From Chlamydomonas reinhardtii (Eukaryota > Chlorophyta > Chlorophyceae > Chlamydomonadales > Chlamydomonadaceae), in NCBI RefSeq assembly GCF_000002595.2, contig NC_057004.1, forward strand, positions 4,250,671 through 4,314,670: a DNA stretch of 64,000 bases, written 5' to 3'. The notes beneath the pieces are model-generated. The model was not told the DNA's origin and did not search any database. It saw only the letters and a program-made list of their open reading frames with translations. The position numbers and the translations under genes are program-made. Shown here piece by piece: positions 43,526 to 54,603 of this stretch. Each line of letters opens with the position of its first letter. Position 1 is the first letter of the stretch.

Positions 43526-45602
43526 ATGGCATCAGTGTCTGATGGCGAGCTTCTTGTCATTGGAGCGGGATTTGGGCGCACCGGAACGGTCAGCGGCTGA
43601 CACGCGTGTGTGGAGGGGTCGTGGCCACTCAAGGGCAGCGAGTCGCAGTGGGGCGCAGCGACAATCTGATATGGCTTCCTCCTATCAAACCAAAACCCAG
43701 CCCCCGAAGGCCGTTGAGTGTGTAATAGTTGGCCTGCGTCGCTGTGATACAAGCAGAGAGCGATACCATGGCTGCCGCCTCTGTGCCGTGCAAGTAATAA
43801 CACCGCACCCCACCGCCTACACGCACCCGCATCCGCACCCACAGCTGTCGCTCAAAGCAGCACTGGATATGCTCGGCTATCGCACATACCACATGAAGGA
43901 GGTATGTATCTCGTGTGGGCCTTGTCTAAATCGTCATGACGTGGGCCGCCGGTGCGCCCGTGCGGACGTGTGTGTGGAGAGGAGGGGGGGTAGCACACCC
44001 GGCACAGGAAGGCACCCGCATGCACTGGCAGCGATACTGTGCGAGGCGGCGCCTTCACACCTTCTGTGTCTAGCCAAAGTGCCTGCCTAGCGTCCCTAAT
44101 CGGGCGTGTCTGCTGCCGTAGGTGGCCTCCAACCGGGGACACGACGAGGCGTGGCGCGCGGCGGCACGTGACCAGATGGCGGGCCGCCCCACCGACTGGC
44201 GGGCGATGTTCGGGCCGGGCGGCTACACAGCGACTGTGGACTGGCCATCCGCGCGCTTCTACAAGGTAGCTCATGAGCGCTTAGGGTGCTTGGGCTGGGC
44301 AGGCGGGCGGGCGCCGCCGGATCCCACGGTATCTGCAGAGGGCTTGGTTAGGGCGGGCGGAGGGTGTGTAAGCCGTGCGGTGGTGGGGTGGGGTGTGGTT
44401 GGTGGGGCTGTGACGCCAAGCTGTGCTGCCCGGTTCGCATGCCCAGGAGCTGCTTGCGGCCTACCCGGGAGCCAAGGTGGTGCTGAGTGTGCGGGAGTCG
44501 TTTGACACCTGGTATGAGAGTGTCAGCGAGTCCATCTACCCCTCCAGCATGACTGGGCTCCAGGTGCGGCCGCCGCCCTGGCTGGCGCCCTGGTTCAGCA
44601 ACTACACCTCCCACTACTCCATGGTAGACGAGGTGCGTGCGTGTATGTGTATGTGTGTGTGTGTGCGTGTGTGTGTGTGTGTGTGTGTGCTCGAGCGTGT
44701 GTGCATCAGCATGTGTGCGAAAGCGTGTGTATGTGCGTGTGGACAATGGTTTGCGGAGCTGTGCCTGCAGGCATACTCTGGGCGGCGGAGTGTCACAAAA
44801 GTCCGGGCTCATGCTCAACTGCATGCGGCGCTGCCCCTCTGCGTCCCCTCCCCCCTCCTGCCAGGTCATCTGGACGGGCACCTTTGACGGCCGCTTCGAG
44901 GACCGCAACTTCGCCCGCCAGGTGCGCGTGTGTGCATACGTGGCGGCTGGGGCTGGGGCTGGGGCTGGGGCTGGGGCTGGGGCTGGGGCTGGGGCTGGGG
45001 CTGGGGCTGGGGCTGGGGCTGGGGCTGGGGCTGGGGCTGGGGCTGGGGCTGGGGCTGGGGCTGGGGCTGGGGCTGGGGCTGGGGCTGGGGCTGGGGCTGG
45101 GGCTGGGGCTGGGGCTGGGGCTGGGGCTGGGGCTGGGGCTGGGGCTGGGGTTGGGGCTGGGGCTGGAACTGGAGTGTCGGGGAGCTGCATGTGATTTCGA
45201 AAACCGCACGGATGTTGGACAATCCACCGCACACACGCTGCTGTCCCAGCCCCATTCTCTACCCACTCCCATCCCACCGCACAACTGCCCCAGGTGTACG
45301 AGGCGCACATTGCCGAGGTGAAGCGGGTGGTGCCGCCAGCACAGCTGCTGGTGTTCAGTGCGCGGCAGGGCTGGGCGCCGCTGTGCGCCTTCTTGGGCCG
45401 CCAGCAGCCCTCGCCCGACACGCCCTTCCCCCACGTGAATGACAAGGCCGACTTCAACCAAGGGCTGGGCGCGCGGCAGCGGCGGGCACGGCTCTACAAC
45501 AACATCATCCTAGCGAGCAACGCCGCGCTGGCGGCGGCGCTGGCGGCAGGCGTGGGGCTGGCGGTGCGGGTGCTGCGAGGGCATCGCCGGCGGGTTGACT
45601 AA
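43526..45602 (+). CDS. P-loop sulfotransferase-like protein with C-terminal membrane anchor
   Basis: Six exons: 43526-43588, 43845-43901, 44122-44265, 44447-44632, 44865-44921, 45294-45602. All phase 0; 271 residues. The family (NAD-dependent-epimerase-linked / P-loop 'sulfotransferase 4' type) has an N-terminal nucleotide loop binding the sulfate donor PAPS. Seen: 'VIGAGFGRTGT' (residues 11-21) followed by 'LSLKAALDMLGYRTYHMKE', then 'AAYPGAKVVLSVRESFDTWY' (with the conserved Arg-x-Ser of the donor site), 'VVPPAQLLVFSARQGWAPLC' and 'PFPHVNDKADF', which resembles the family's C-terminal 'FP..N'. The last 35 residues have a hydrophobic Ala/Val/Leu helix and an Arg-rich tail, suggesting a tail anchor. 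Substrate unknown. The fifth intron holds a long GGGGCT tract. Confidence 0.85.
44645..44693. repeat. (GT)n microsatellite, sulfotransferase-like intron
   Basis: Mostly GT dinucleotides just after the donor of exon 44447-44632. Confidence 0.9.
44943..45165 (+). repeat. (GGGGCT)n hexanucleotide tract, about 35 units
   Basis: Almost uninterrupted GGGGCT repeats in intron 44922-45293 of the sulfotransferase-like gene, G-rich on the coding strand and so in the pre-mRNA. It generates false open frames in all six readings. Confidence 0.97.
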
Positions 45603-47170
45603 GCCGGTTTTGGACACTTAAGATAAGGGGAAGGGGAGGATTCGGGTTGCGGGATCCTACATGGGAGCAGTTGCGACAGATTGTGGCAACACCATGTGCG
45701 CTCGTGTGGACAGCACGTCACGCCGCGCAATAGTACGGTACATTGTGTACAGCACTGGTATACGTCCAAAGCACCAAACCGGGCAGCCGAGGCCACGGCG
45801 ATGGCGAGTGCTGGTGATGGAGGGAGGGAACGGCCGAGTACGGCGAAAAGTGGAGGTGTCGCGGGTGTGGTTGGCGTGGGGAGTGCGTGTCGGCGGATGA
45901 ATAAGGTGCAGAGTTGCGGTATGCGGTGGGTCAACAATTTCAGGCGTTCAAAGCTTTTGAACAAAGGAAAGCTGCTGCTATGCTGGCAACGCGCACCGGT
46001 CACTGCGCGGCGGCACGATAAATACCATCAAGGTATACAGGAGTGCCTTTGGTGCCCCACGTTGCTGCCCGTGCACGCGTACAGGATCGGTGTCAGGTGC
46101 TGAGATGCTGTACGGTATGTGCAGTGGGGTGAGCTTGAGGGCCCAAGCAAGGAAGGGGGGTCACGCAAGGCCGTTCCATGGCATGCGGTGCAGCTTGTCG
46201 GCGGTGGTGGGGCTGAGTGTAAGGCAGCCACAAAATACGTGTGTTGGCGGTCTCGCAAGTCGCAGTGATGGACACCGCGTGGCATGGGAGGCGGTTGCCC
46301 TTGAACGAGCTGTGGCTGGTAGAGGGCTAGATAAGCCCACACCGTGTCGCACCGTACGACTGTACGAACTACGAAGCTAAAGGAACGGCCTCATCTCCCC
46401 CGACACGGCCAGCCGAGTACCGTATCCACTGGGTGCCGCGGCCGAGCACAGCCAATCATGGCACATCCAAGCATAGCTGCCATGCAGCCGTGAACACCGC
46501 TGCTGATGCATGCCGAACGCTGGGCTCGACCGCTTCATGGCGCACTCTAATGGCGCAGTCACCCGGTCAGGCGGTCACCCTAGGCTACCGCTGTACTGGG
46601 GCGAGAGCTGCACGTCAGCACGTGCATGGCCCGAGTGCGAGGATGCTGCAGAAAAACCACGGTGTACGTACCCAACGCCGATACAATCCCCAGGAACCAC
46701 GGTACGGCGGATTTCTTTATTTCTGGGCGCAGTCCAATCAAGGTCCCCATCGGTCGACACGGCTGCGCATGGTAACCCGGAGGTGGCGCGGCCCGAAGCA
46801 GTCTGCACATGGCACCACCTATCTGCCATCGAACCAAAGTCAGACATGCGTCTTAATACGGCATACCTATCTATGAATACCCCCGGGCACTGCCCTGTCA
46901 CGCACTCGCGGCACGCGCTGTAAAGCACTCAAGCAGCGCGCACCACGCGTCCCGCCGCCGCAAACCCCACTCATTACACTTATGGCACTGTTTGCAAAAG
47001 CCCAGGCGCGCATGATCTCAGCTGTAATGCCACTACCAGCCAGGATAGCGCCGCCATTGGCCATTGGCCGCCACGCCACTTGGCGCCATTTGCCGCAAAA
47101 CACACACGAATTCACGATGCATCCAAGACCGCAATCCTCCGTATCTGGCTTCCATCAGCACGCGAGCTTC
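45603..47170. other. Convergent 3' region, no gene recognised
   Basis: Open frames here (for example 46433-46876) show no domain or splice support. TGTAA signals occur at 46218-46222 (+) and 46974-46978 (-). Confidence 0.5.
46974..46978 (-). terminator. TGTAA poly(A) signal for the second rhodanese-like gene
   Basis: Minus strand, about 193 bases past the stop at 47171-47173. Confidence 0.5.
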
Positions 47171-47745
47171 TCAGTGTCCAAACTTGCCGCTCTTCTCGGT
47201 GGGGTACTTGGCAACCACCCAGCTGCAGTTTGCATTTGGTAATTGGGAGGAGGGATCATCGAGTTACCAACGGAGAGCGCTTCTCGCTGCGGTGATCGGA
47301 TAGCTCGTTACACCACCGCCACACAGGTCCAGAAGCTCCCGCAAACAAGCAAACCCGTCTTTCCACATTGACCGTGCGACTCACTCGGAGAACGAAGCGT
47401 CGAGGGCATACACCTTGACCTACGTCGGTGTTACAGTGCACGAGGGCAGGGGGTGCGTGAAGATGTGCGCGAGTGCGTTGGAGCAACATGTGTCCCGTGG
47501 CGCGACGTGGATGCACATGACAGGGGCTAGGGCACGGGGCTAGGGTGATAATGGCGGCATGGGCACCCTGCGGGTAGGAGACTAGGCACTTAGCCGCATG
47601 CCCCCATACATGTCCCACAGAATATGGCGGGGCGGCCCGCGTCAGGGACCACAGCAGCCAGACGTACGCCCCACAACACGGGCGGCGCGGCGGGTGGCGC
47701 GAGGCAACTTCTCCAAAAGCCCCCGGCGGCACCCGCCCCACCCCC

Positions 47746-47786
<41 letters not shown>

Positions 47787-49596
47787 TGTCTTTGCGCAAT
47801 GTTTTCCTTGTGCTCTTTAACACACACACACACACACACACACACGCGCGCGCGCACCTTGGAGTAGGCCTTCAGCTTGGCAAACTCGTTGCAGGCGCTC
47901 ACCGCAGTGGAGGACTCTGCACGCGGGTGGCAGGGAGCCAACAGGCTGTCAGCGGCACCGGCTGCTCGTTGCTGCCACCCAACCACACAAGCCCTGCCGA
48001 AGCACTTCCCAGCTCACTCACGCGCCAGCCCGGCTTCAAGCGTACGTACGCATTAGTTCCGCAACACACGTCAATAAGCGGAGTACAGGAACGCACACGG
48101 TCTGAGCACGCGTGTGGCGGGTTCACTCACGGGTGCAGTAGCAGGCGACGTCCTTTGTGGGGTCCACGCCGCGCTTGCGGCTGGCGAACTGGCCCGCCAC
48201 CTTCTTGGCGTTCTGGCTGGGCACGTTGCGCGCGTCCGGCACGTGCGACAGCTGGTACAGCGTCTTGGGCCGCACTGGGGTGGGGTGCGGGTAGGGCGGG
48301 TAGGGCGGGCAGGGAGGGCAGGAGAGAATGGGAGTGCGGGCTGGGGTAGGTGGTGGGAGGGTGATGCTGTTGGGTTGAACACTGGCGGCAGGTGCGCTGT
48401 CGGCGCGGATTGACCACCATCAGTACCGTCCTACAACCAGCACCGGCCCCACGACACTGCTCCACGACCCGCCAGCAGTCATGGTGCTGGCGGTTCGGCA
48501 GGACTTCACCGCCAGTCCGCCACGCCCCGGCCCCTGACGTCGCCACAGCTGCTGCCCGACTGCCCGCCCCTCGTGGCCTGGGTTCGGCCAGCCGCTCACC
48601 GTCCAGGAATGTGATGTTCTGGGCGCGTGTGGCGTTGACGGTCTGAGACGCCTTCCACAGCGAGTAGAATGTGTTGAGAGGAATCAGCGTCGCTTTGGTG
48701 TTGGCCTGGGCCGCTGCGAGGCGAGGCGCAAGAGAGAGCAAAGCAGCGCGTGATGGGACTTGTGTGTGTGTGCCGTGTATGTGTGTTAAAGAGCACAAGG
48801 AAAACATGACGTACGTGTGTGTGTATGTGTGTGTGCTTGGGGGGGGGGGCGAGGTTGACAGGGCGTAAGGTACTGGGGTGGGCTGGGTTGGCATCCGCAT
48901 GGTCGTGAAGCCAAGGATTAGACCCCTGCTCAGCGGCTATCGGTGAGGATCACAGACTGGAAATGTCGGGGGCGTACACAGCCCCGTATACACACAACGA
49001 CACAGCGGCGGGGAAGGAGCTGCCCCACTCGGCTGCCCCACACGGGAACACACGCGCTTCTGAGCACCCCCCAAACACTTCAAGGTCCTAGGGGGGTTTT
49101 CCAGGCGCTCACTGCAAGCTGAAAGTGAGGGTGCAGTGCGGGTGCACCCGTGGGGTGCCCCTAAGCTGCTGCGGCATCCAAGTGGCGGGCGTGGTCGGGT
49201 TCGGCCCTGCTTGCTGCAGACGCGGCGACGGAGTCTATCCGTCGGTGCAGAATTGAGAGGCGAACATGTAGCTGTGCAGTTCTTCCCAGCTGGGCCCACT
49301 CGCTCGCTTGCCAGTGCTTGAAAAACATGCGTGCATTGCTCTGCCCGCCTTGGCGAGTAAGCCAGTAAACCTCCAATGGGTCAATCCAAGTCACTGAGGG
49401 ACGTATCGAGCCGCCCCGCTGTGAGGTTGGGGCTCCGATTGCGCAAGCGAAGCTGGCGAAGTAATGTGTGCAAGTCCTCGAAACACGAACCTGATTGCTG
49501 CACAGCGAACGCCAGCACCAGCACCAAAGCCATAACCTGGAGCAAGATGCGGGTAAGGGAATTTTGGCTCGCCAGAGACTCTTCCGACGTCCCCAT
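47171..49596 (-). CDS. Second rhodanese-like domain protein with N-terminal membrane anchor
   Basis: Six exons: 49596-49491, 48713-48600, 48274-48131, 47916-47858, 47419-47385, 47222-47171; all in phase, 169 residues. The N-terminus 'ILLQVMALVLVLAFAV' (residues 17-32) is a signal peptide or anchor. The rhodanese-like part reads 'NITFLDVRPKTLYQLSHVPD' then 'ARNVPSQNAKK', active-loop region 'DVACYCTQSSTAVSACNEF', and 'KVYALDASFSDWVVAKYP'. This follows the order of the gene at 41.7-43.1 kb, though sequence similarity is low. Two Cys lie in the loop; the classical C-x5-R cradle is missing. The two last small exons (35 and 52 bases) were placed by phase and by the family's C-terminal pattern. Confidence 0.82.
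47745..47857. repeat. (CA)n - spacer - (CA)n block, rhodanese-like intron
   Basis: CA tracts at about 47748-47784 and 47821-47855 flank a 36-base spacer with 'CTTTGCGCAATGTTTTCCTT'. A reversed copy of the spacer lies at 48785-48811 in intron 1 of the same gene. Confidence 0.9.
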
Positions 49597-50768
49597 TGCG
49601 CCCGCCGTGTCCTTAAACGAGTGTCGCGGCGCTGCTGCTAATGGCCATTTTAAGCTGACAAACTTACAACTGCTTGCCGCATGGTTCTTAGCCTCCTGAG
49701 CGACTAGTGGTACCGCCGGAGGCGTCGAGGACGGTTATATGCTGTGCAGACTCGCAGCAGCAAGGCCAGCAGGTATTCGATTGGCAGCAAGTTGTGAAAG
49801 GTGCAGTGCGAGCTTATAGCATAGCGGAAACGTGCAGCGTCTGAGGGCGGCGTTTTGGCATTGGCATCGTCTTGGTGAGGACGGCGTCGTATCGGTTGTA
49901 CGGGTGCGAACATCGCACCACAAGGCACCACAGTTCCCGCAAGCGGTTGCCGCTTTTTGGACTCTTTCCGTCAGATTACAACAACCTTCGATGCCCGAAC
50001 CGCAACCCGGCCTAAACCACGCCCAAGCTGTCTTCCAGGGGAGAAGCCCATCCAGCTCCACTACTCATGGCTATTATGGCCCAACGTGTCTCAACTAATG
50101 GCCCCAATCACCTCGCACTTATGCACATAACCGCCAAAATGTCTCCAGCGCCTTGTCAGCAACCTGGCACGTTGACCGTCACGTAGGCTGTTAGGTTGCG
50201 TGTAAGACATTTTCGGGTGCGTGCCGGCTGGGTGCCGCAGATTACCCAGGGTGGGCCCCGCCTGGGCCCCAAACCCGCCAGGCCAAAAGGCGGGTCATGT
50301 GGTGGGAAGCTTGTTGTTCATACGCCGAGTGTGATAAAGCTTCCCGATCGGACCCATGCCACACCCGGTGTATGTTATATATATGAACTGCCAATGGCAC
50401 AGACACGCCCAGCTTTGCCTGCCTGCGAGTAAGGCCTTCCGCCCAGCAGGGGTGCCTCCGCCAAACACCGTGCGCAGTTCTTCCTCACTTCCCGTGCCCG
50501 TCAACAGCCGTCAATCCCCCGCCAACCGAAGTCCAACGCTCGACATCGAGCACTGGCCAATGGCCGATATGTGCCCGTTGTTGTTGACTGTCTTTTGACA
50601 TCGCGCGCACCATGCCACCAACCGCCCATCGCACGACCAACCGTAAACCCCCGCCATCTCCCGCGCGGCAATCCCCGTCTACGAACCCCCAAGGCGTGCA
50701 TAGGCAATTTGTTGTTACTTATGGAGCTCAAAAGTTGAGGACCTAAACGGCCAGCAGCAGGTGCAGCG
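49597..50768. promoter_or_regulatory. Divergent 5' region, second rhodanese-like and methyltransferase genes
   Basis: No gene recognised. One copy of the interspersed repeat (50242-50412) lies in it. Confidence 0.45.
50242..50412 (+). repeat. Interspersed 170-bp repeat, copy 1
   Basis: Begins 'TTACCCAGGGTGGGCCCC', has 'GATAAAGCTTCCCGATCGGA' and ends with 'TTATATATATGAA' plus 'GCACAGACAC'. Related copies at 53325-53492, 53938-54060 and a partial one at 53193-53245. Confidence 0.92.
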
Positions 50769-52778
50769 ATGCTCCTTCGCGCAAGTACTTCGCCATGCAG
50801 ACTTGAAGCTGCGGTCTCCCAGCGCAAACGCGTCGTCGCCAGGGCCTTGGGGCCTCACCAAAAGCTACTCCTTATACCAGATGGCTTCAAGGAACGCGTG
50901 GCGGCAAGCTTTGAGCCGCGAGCTGCGGCGTATGATACTGGAAATGTCTTTCACTCGCAGCTGGCCGAGTCCTTGCTGAGTCACTTGACGCTGCGCATGG
51001 GCGACCGGGTGAGATGTACCAAATGAGTAAAAGAACTCGGTTTCGCCCCCACGGACATCAGGCCAAGTTAGGGCGCACCTGACCGCAGCCGTGTCAAGTG
51101 CTCGCTTGCGCAGTCCCCCCCTGGGGCCCACCACAGCCCCGCACCGCCTTGCACCACCGCACCGCATCCCTTGACGCCTTTCTTGCTGCCTTCTCCGATT
51201 CCTAGGCCCTGGATGTGGCGTGCGGCACGGGGATGGTGGCGCTGCCGCTGGCGCGGGCGGTGGGCCGGGCCGGCCGTGTGGTGGGTCTGGACCTGTCGGG
51301 GGGCATGCTGGCGGTGGCGCGGGCCAAGGCGGAGGCGGAGGGCCTCATGGCGCCACACGGCCCCCTGGAGCTGGTGGAGCAGGTGGGGCAGGTGGTGATT
51401 TGGGCTGGGGGCTGGGATGAAATGGGGGTGAAAGCGCGGGGCTGGCGTGAGGCCGCCGCTGAACGAAGCGCCTGCGGTGTGGCAAGGCGGCGAGGTGTTG
51501 TGCGTGGTGGGGTGGGTCCAGCCGCCCTGGAGTCATGTGTTTCCCGACACAGACACACACTCAGACACACACACACACACACACACACGCACGCACGCAC
51601 GCACGCACGCACGCTGCACGCACGGGGCGTCCCTCTCCCCACCGTGCTTCCCTAAGACATGCACACACATATGGGCACGTGCACGCCCGCACGGCGCCCT
51701 GTCGCCGCCAGGACGTGGACGCCGCTTCCTTCCCGCCTGGCTCCTTGGACGTGATCACCTGCTCCGCGGCGATACCCTTCCTGCCCGACACGCCGCGATC
51801 CCTGGCCACCTGGTGGAGCTGGCTGCGCCCCGGGGGCGACGGCGCCGATGCCGGCGGCCGTGGCGGCGGCGGCGGTCGTGGTGGCGGCGTGCTGGCCTTC
51901 AACGCCTTCGCCACGCCCAACACCCCCGAGTACGGCATCTTTCTGAGGCTGCTGAAGGACAGGTGTGGAGGCCGCATGTATGAAGTTTGGGATGTGCTGG
52001 TTGACTACAGTGCCCCGTGCGTGGCAGCGGGCGTTGACAGCCGCTGCGGCCTGCAGCGATTGCGCCAACACACATGCGCCCCCGACCCCTGCAAACACTA
52101 ACGTGTGCGCAAGGGGCGCAGCACGCATATGCTTTAAACTCAAGATTATGATGGCGCCTGGAACATCTGCTATGGTAGGCACGGCATTGAGGTGGAGGAC
52201 CCGTGTGAGCGGCTGGGCAGTGAGGAGCGCTGCCGCGCGGCCATGGCGGCCGCGGGCTTTGTGGATGTGCAGGTGCGGCGGGGTGACGGCGGCGCGAGCA
52301 GGGGAGTGCGGGGGGTGACGACCCAGCACATGCTCAATGTGGTGACTCCGTGCACGTTCGCCGGTCCGCCGGTCCGCCACGCCCCACTGCACCCACTCCC
52401 ACGTCCCCCACGCACATACAAACACACACACATACACACACACACACACACACGCACACACACACACACACACGCACGCTTTGTTCCGTTTGTTTTGTGT
52501 TGAACACACACACACACGCACGCACGCAAGCGCAGGTTGTCCGGGATGAGTTTGACGACACGCGGCCGCGACCCCTGGCAGCCTTCGTGGAGGGCTGGTG
52601 GCGGCAGTGCGCGAGCAGCCCCTTCGCGCCGCTGGACGCGCTGCTGAGCCCAGGGGAGGTGGAGGCGCTGCGGCAGGAGTTTGTTGAGCAGGCGACCGCC
52701 TCCGCCGCTCAGCGGGTGGTGGGCGGCTCAGTGGTTAACCGGGCGGTGACATTCGTGGTGACGGGGCGGAGGCTGTAG
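50769..52778 (+). CDS. Class I SAM-dependent methyltransferase (Methyltransf_11 type)
   Basis: Five exons: 50769-51008, 51206-51382, 51712-51962, 52179-52272, 52536-52778; all in phase, 334 residues. Motif I, the SAM-binding loop, is 'ALDVACGTG' (residues 81-89), spanning an intron. It is followed by 'GRVVGLDLSGGMLAVARAKA' (acidic residue for the SAM ribose), 'SFPPGSLDVITCSAAIPFLP' (motif IV region), and a Gly-rich loop leading into 'GVLAFNAFATPNTPE'. The C-terminal 'FVEGWW' to 'RAVTFVVTG' is typical of small-molecule methyltransferases. An alternative donor 9 bases downstream at 51391 would add three residues. Substrate unknown. The basic N-terminus could be an organelle leader. Introns hold (CA)n tracts. 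Confidence 0.87.
51556..51615. repeat. (CA)n/(CACG)n microsatellite, methyltransferase intron 2
   Basis: CA repeats changing into ACGC repeats. Confidence 0.9.
52422..52530. repeat. (CA)n tracts, methyltransferase intron 4
   Basis: CA tracts separated by a short T-rich spacer (about 52478-52503) weakly like the spacer of the other introns. Confidence 0.85.
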
Positions 52779-53064
52779 TGAGGGCGGCAGCCGTCAAAGA
52801 TCGAGACGTGTACCGCTCTTGTTTAGGGGAGCACAAGGGAAGAAACATGCGGGGCAGTGTACGGCATGCGATGTCTTGGGTGTGCATGCCTGCGATAGTT
52901 TGTCCATTCGTGCCAGTCAGCCAGGGGCCGGTTGCGGCTCAGTAGGCTGTGGCGCTGTGCGGGCTGTGGACCAGTGGTTATGTGGCGAGGTTGTGGACCA
53001 GGTTATGTGGCGAGGTTGTTATAGCGCTTAGGCTGCTACTAGGCTGGCGCCACACACGCTGCAA

Positions 53065-53069
53065 TGTAA
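53065..53069 (+). terminator. TGTAA poly(A) signal for the methyltransferase gene
   Basis: 287 bases after the stop at 52776-52778. Confidence 0.55.
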
Positions 53070-53192
53070 GGGACAAGGGTACCAGGTGCAGGCACTGAGG
53101 ATGCCCAAGGAGATCAGAATTGTGGTTGGTGCGTCATTGGCTGGCGCAACGTTATGTACTCAGGTGATGAGCATTACGGTATTAAGTGACAC

Positions 53193-53245
53193 GGGGTGGA
53201 CCCCGCCTGTTGATAAAACTTCCCGGTCGGACCCACGTCGCACTT
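53193..53245 (+). repeat. Interspersed 170-bp repeat, partial copy 2
   Basis: Contains 'GATAAAACTTCCCGGTCGGA', matching the central part of the family. Confidence 0.7.
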
Positions 53246-53324
53246 GTAAATCCAAAGGGCTATCTGTGTAGGTGCAGCACCCTCCATTATACACATGCGC
53301 CATGATGGTGCAGGCTCCGGTGTG

Positions 53325-53492
53325 TTACCCGGGGTGGGCCCCACCTGGGCCCCAAACCCGCCAAGCCAAAAGGCAGGTCATGTGGTGGGAAGCTTGTTGT
53401 TCATACGCCGAGTGTGATAAAGCTTCCCGATCGGACCCATGCCACACCCCGTCTATGTTATATATATGAAGCGCCAATGGCACAGACACCGC
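53325..53492 (+). repeat. Interspersed 170-bp repeat, copy 3
   Basis: Nearly identical to 50242-50412 over its length. Confidence 0.92.
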
Positions 53493-53937
53493 CCCAGCGT
53501 TGCCCCACCTCTATGCTCCATCAGGTATCGTGCTGCTCCCTGTCCTCACATATATACAGCCCGTGCGCTGCTCCCTGTCCTCACATACAGCCCGCACATC
53601 ATGGGGGGGGGGGGACAACACACGCAAGCGGCGGCCCGCAAAGCATGCCAACTGGCACGGTCTGTAGCAGCTGCCGGGTCATTGGGGATGGGTGCATGGC
53701 GTCGAGAGTCGGCACACGCACACGCCATGCTGACTGGGCCTACGTACCTGCACCGCCGACGACCCCGTGCACGCCTTCCTACGCGGGGCATCTGCTGTTG
53801 CACAGCCGGTGAGTCACAGACTTCGGGCAAATGCTGCAGTAGCGTTAGGGGCCGCTGGAGGTGGTGGCCGTGGGAGCAGAGGGTGTGAGTACCTGGGTAC
53901 CCACCGTGCCTGCGGCAATGCACCGCGCCCGTGTGTG

Positions 53938-54060
53938 ACCGGGGGTGGGCCCCGCCTGGGCCCCGCCACTCCGGCCAGGCCAAAAGGCGGGTCATGTAGT
54001 GGGAAGCTGATTCGTTTTGTTACTTTGATAAAGCTTCCCGGCCGGACCCATGCCACTGGG
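53938..54060 (+). repeat. Interspersed 170-bp repeat, copy 4
   Basis: Same start and central 'GATAAAGCTTCCCGGCCGGA' but lacks the ATATAT end. Confidence 0.88.
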
Positions 54061-54603
54061 CCCCGCATCTACTGTGACGCCGTCGCGGACGCCCGTCTGG
54101 CTTAAGAGGGACGGCAGACTCTGCGGTTTCTCATCAGCATTAATGGCGCCGCACGTTGTACATCATCTACATTCTTTCAGTGACCCTTCAGCTCCCACCG
54201 CTGTTGAAGGTCCCGCCTCTACAGCGCAGAAGGCTTCCCATTCGCGTACCCTGCCATCCCAGCCATGCCGCCACGTCCACACGGACCCCATCGTGCCATC
54301 CCTTGCCGGTTCCACGGCACCGCCTTTGACGCGTCCGCTCATTTGTCAGCATGCTGCCCACCAACGCCAGTGCGCATGCCTAGCCTCAATATCGCCACCG
54401 CCTTGACCGTCCAGCCTTGCTTGCAATCCTGCGCACATTCGGCAACTCGTTCTGCAGGGGCCGTCCTGCACAGCACTGTTATTCAATCCACACGCGTCAC
54501 ACGCCGAACCGGAGCTCGTCCCATTCCACTCAAATCCCTGTCCCCGCCCGTTCTTATCTGCTTTCGCAACCCTCATTCCCCTTCACGTATCACAGCAGCC
54601 GGC

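Noticed and set aside
44930-45457. Long frames coding (Gly-Trp)n, (Gly-Leu)n or (Pro-Ala)n
   Set aside because: All six readings of the GGGGCT tract are open; the tract lies in an intron whose flanking exons join in phase without it.
46433-46923. Two overlapping frames of about 140 codons
   Set aside because: No domain, no splice support and atypical codon use; probably chance frames in a 3' intergenic region.
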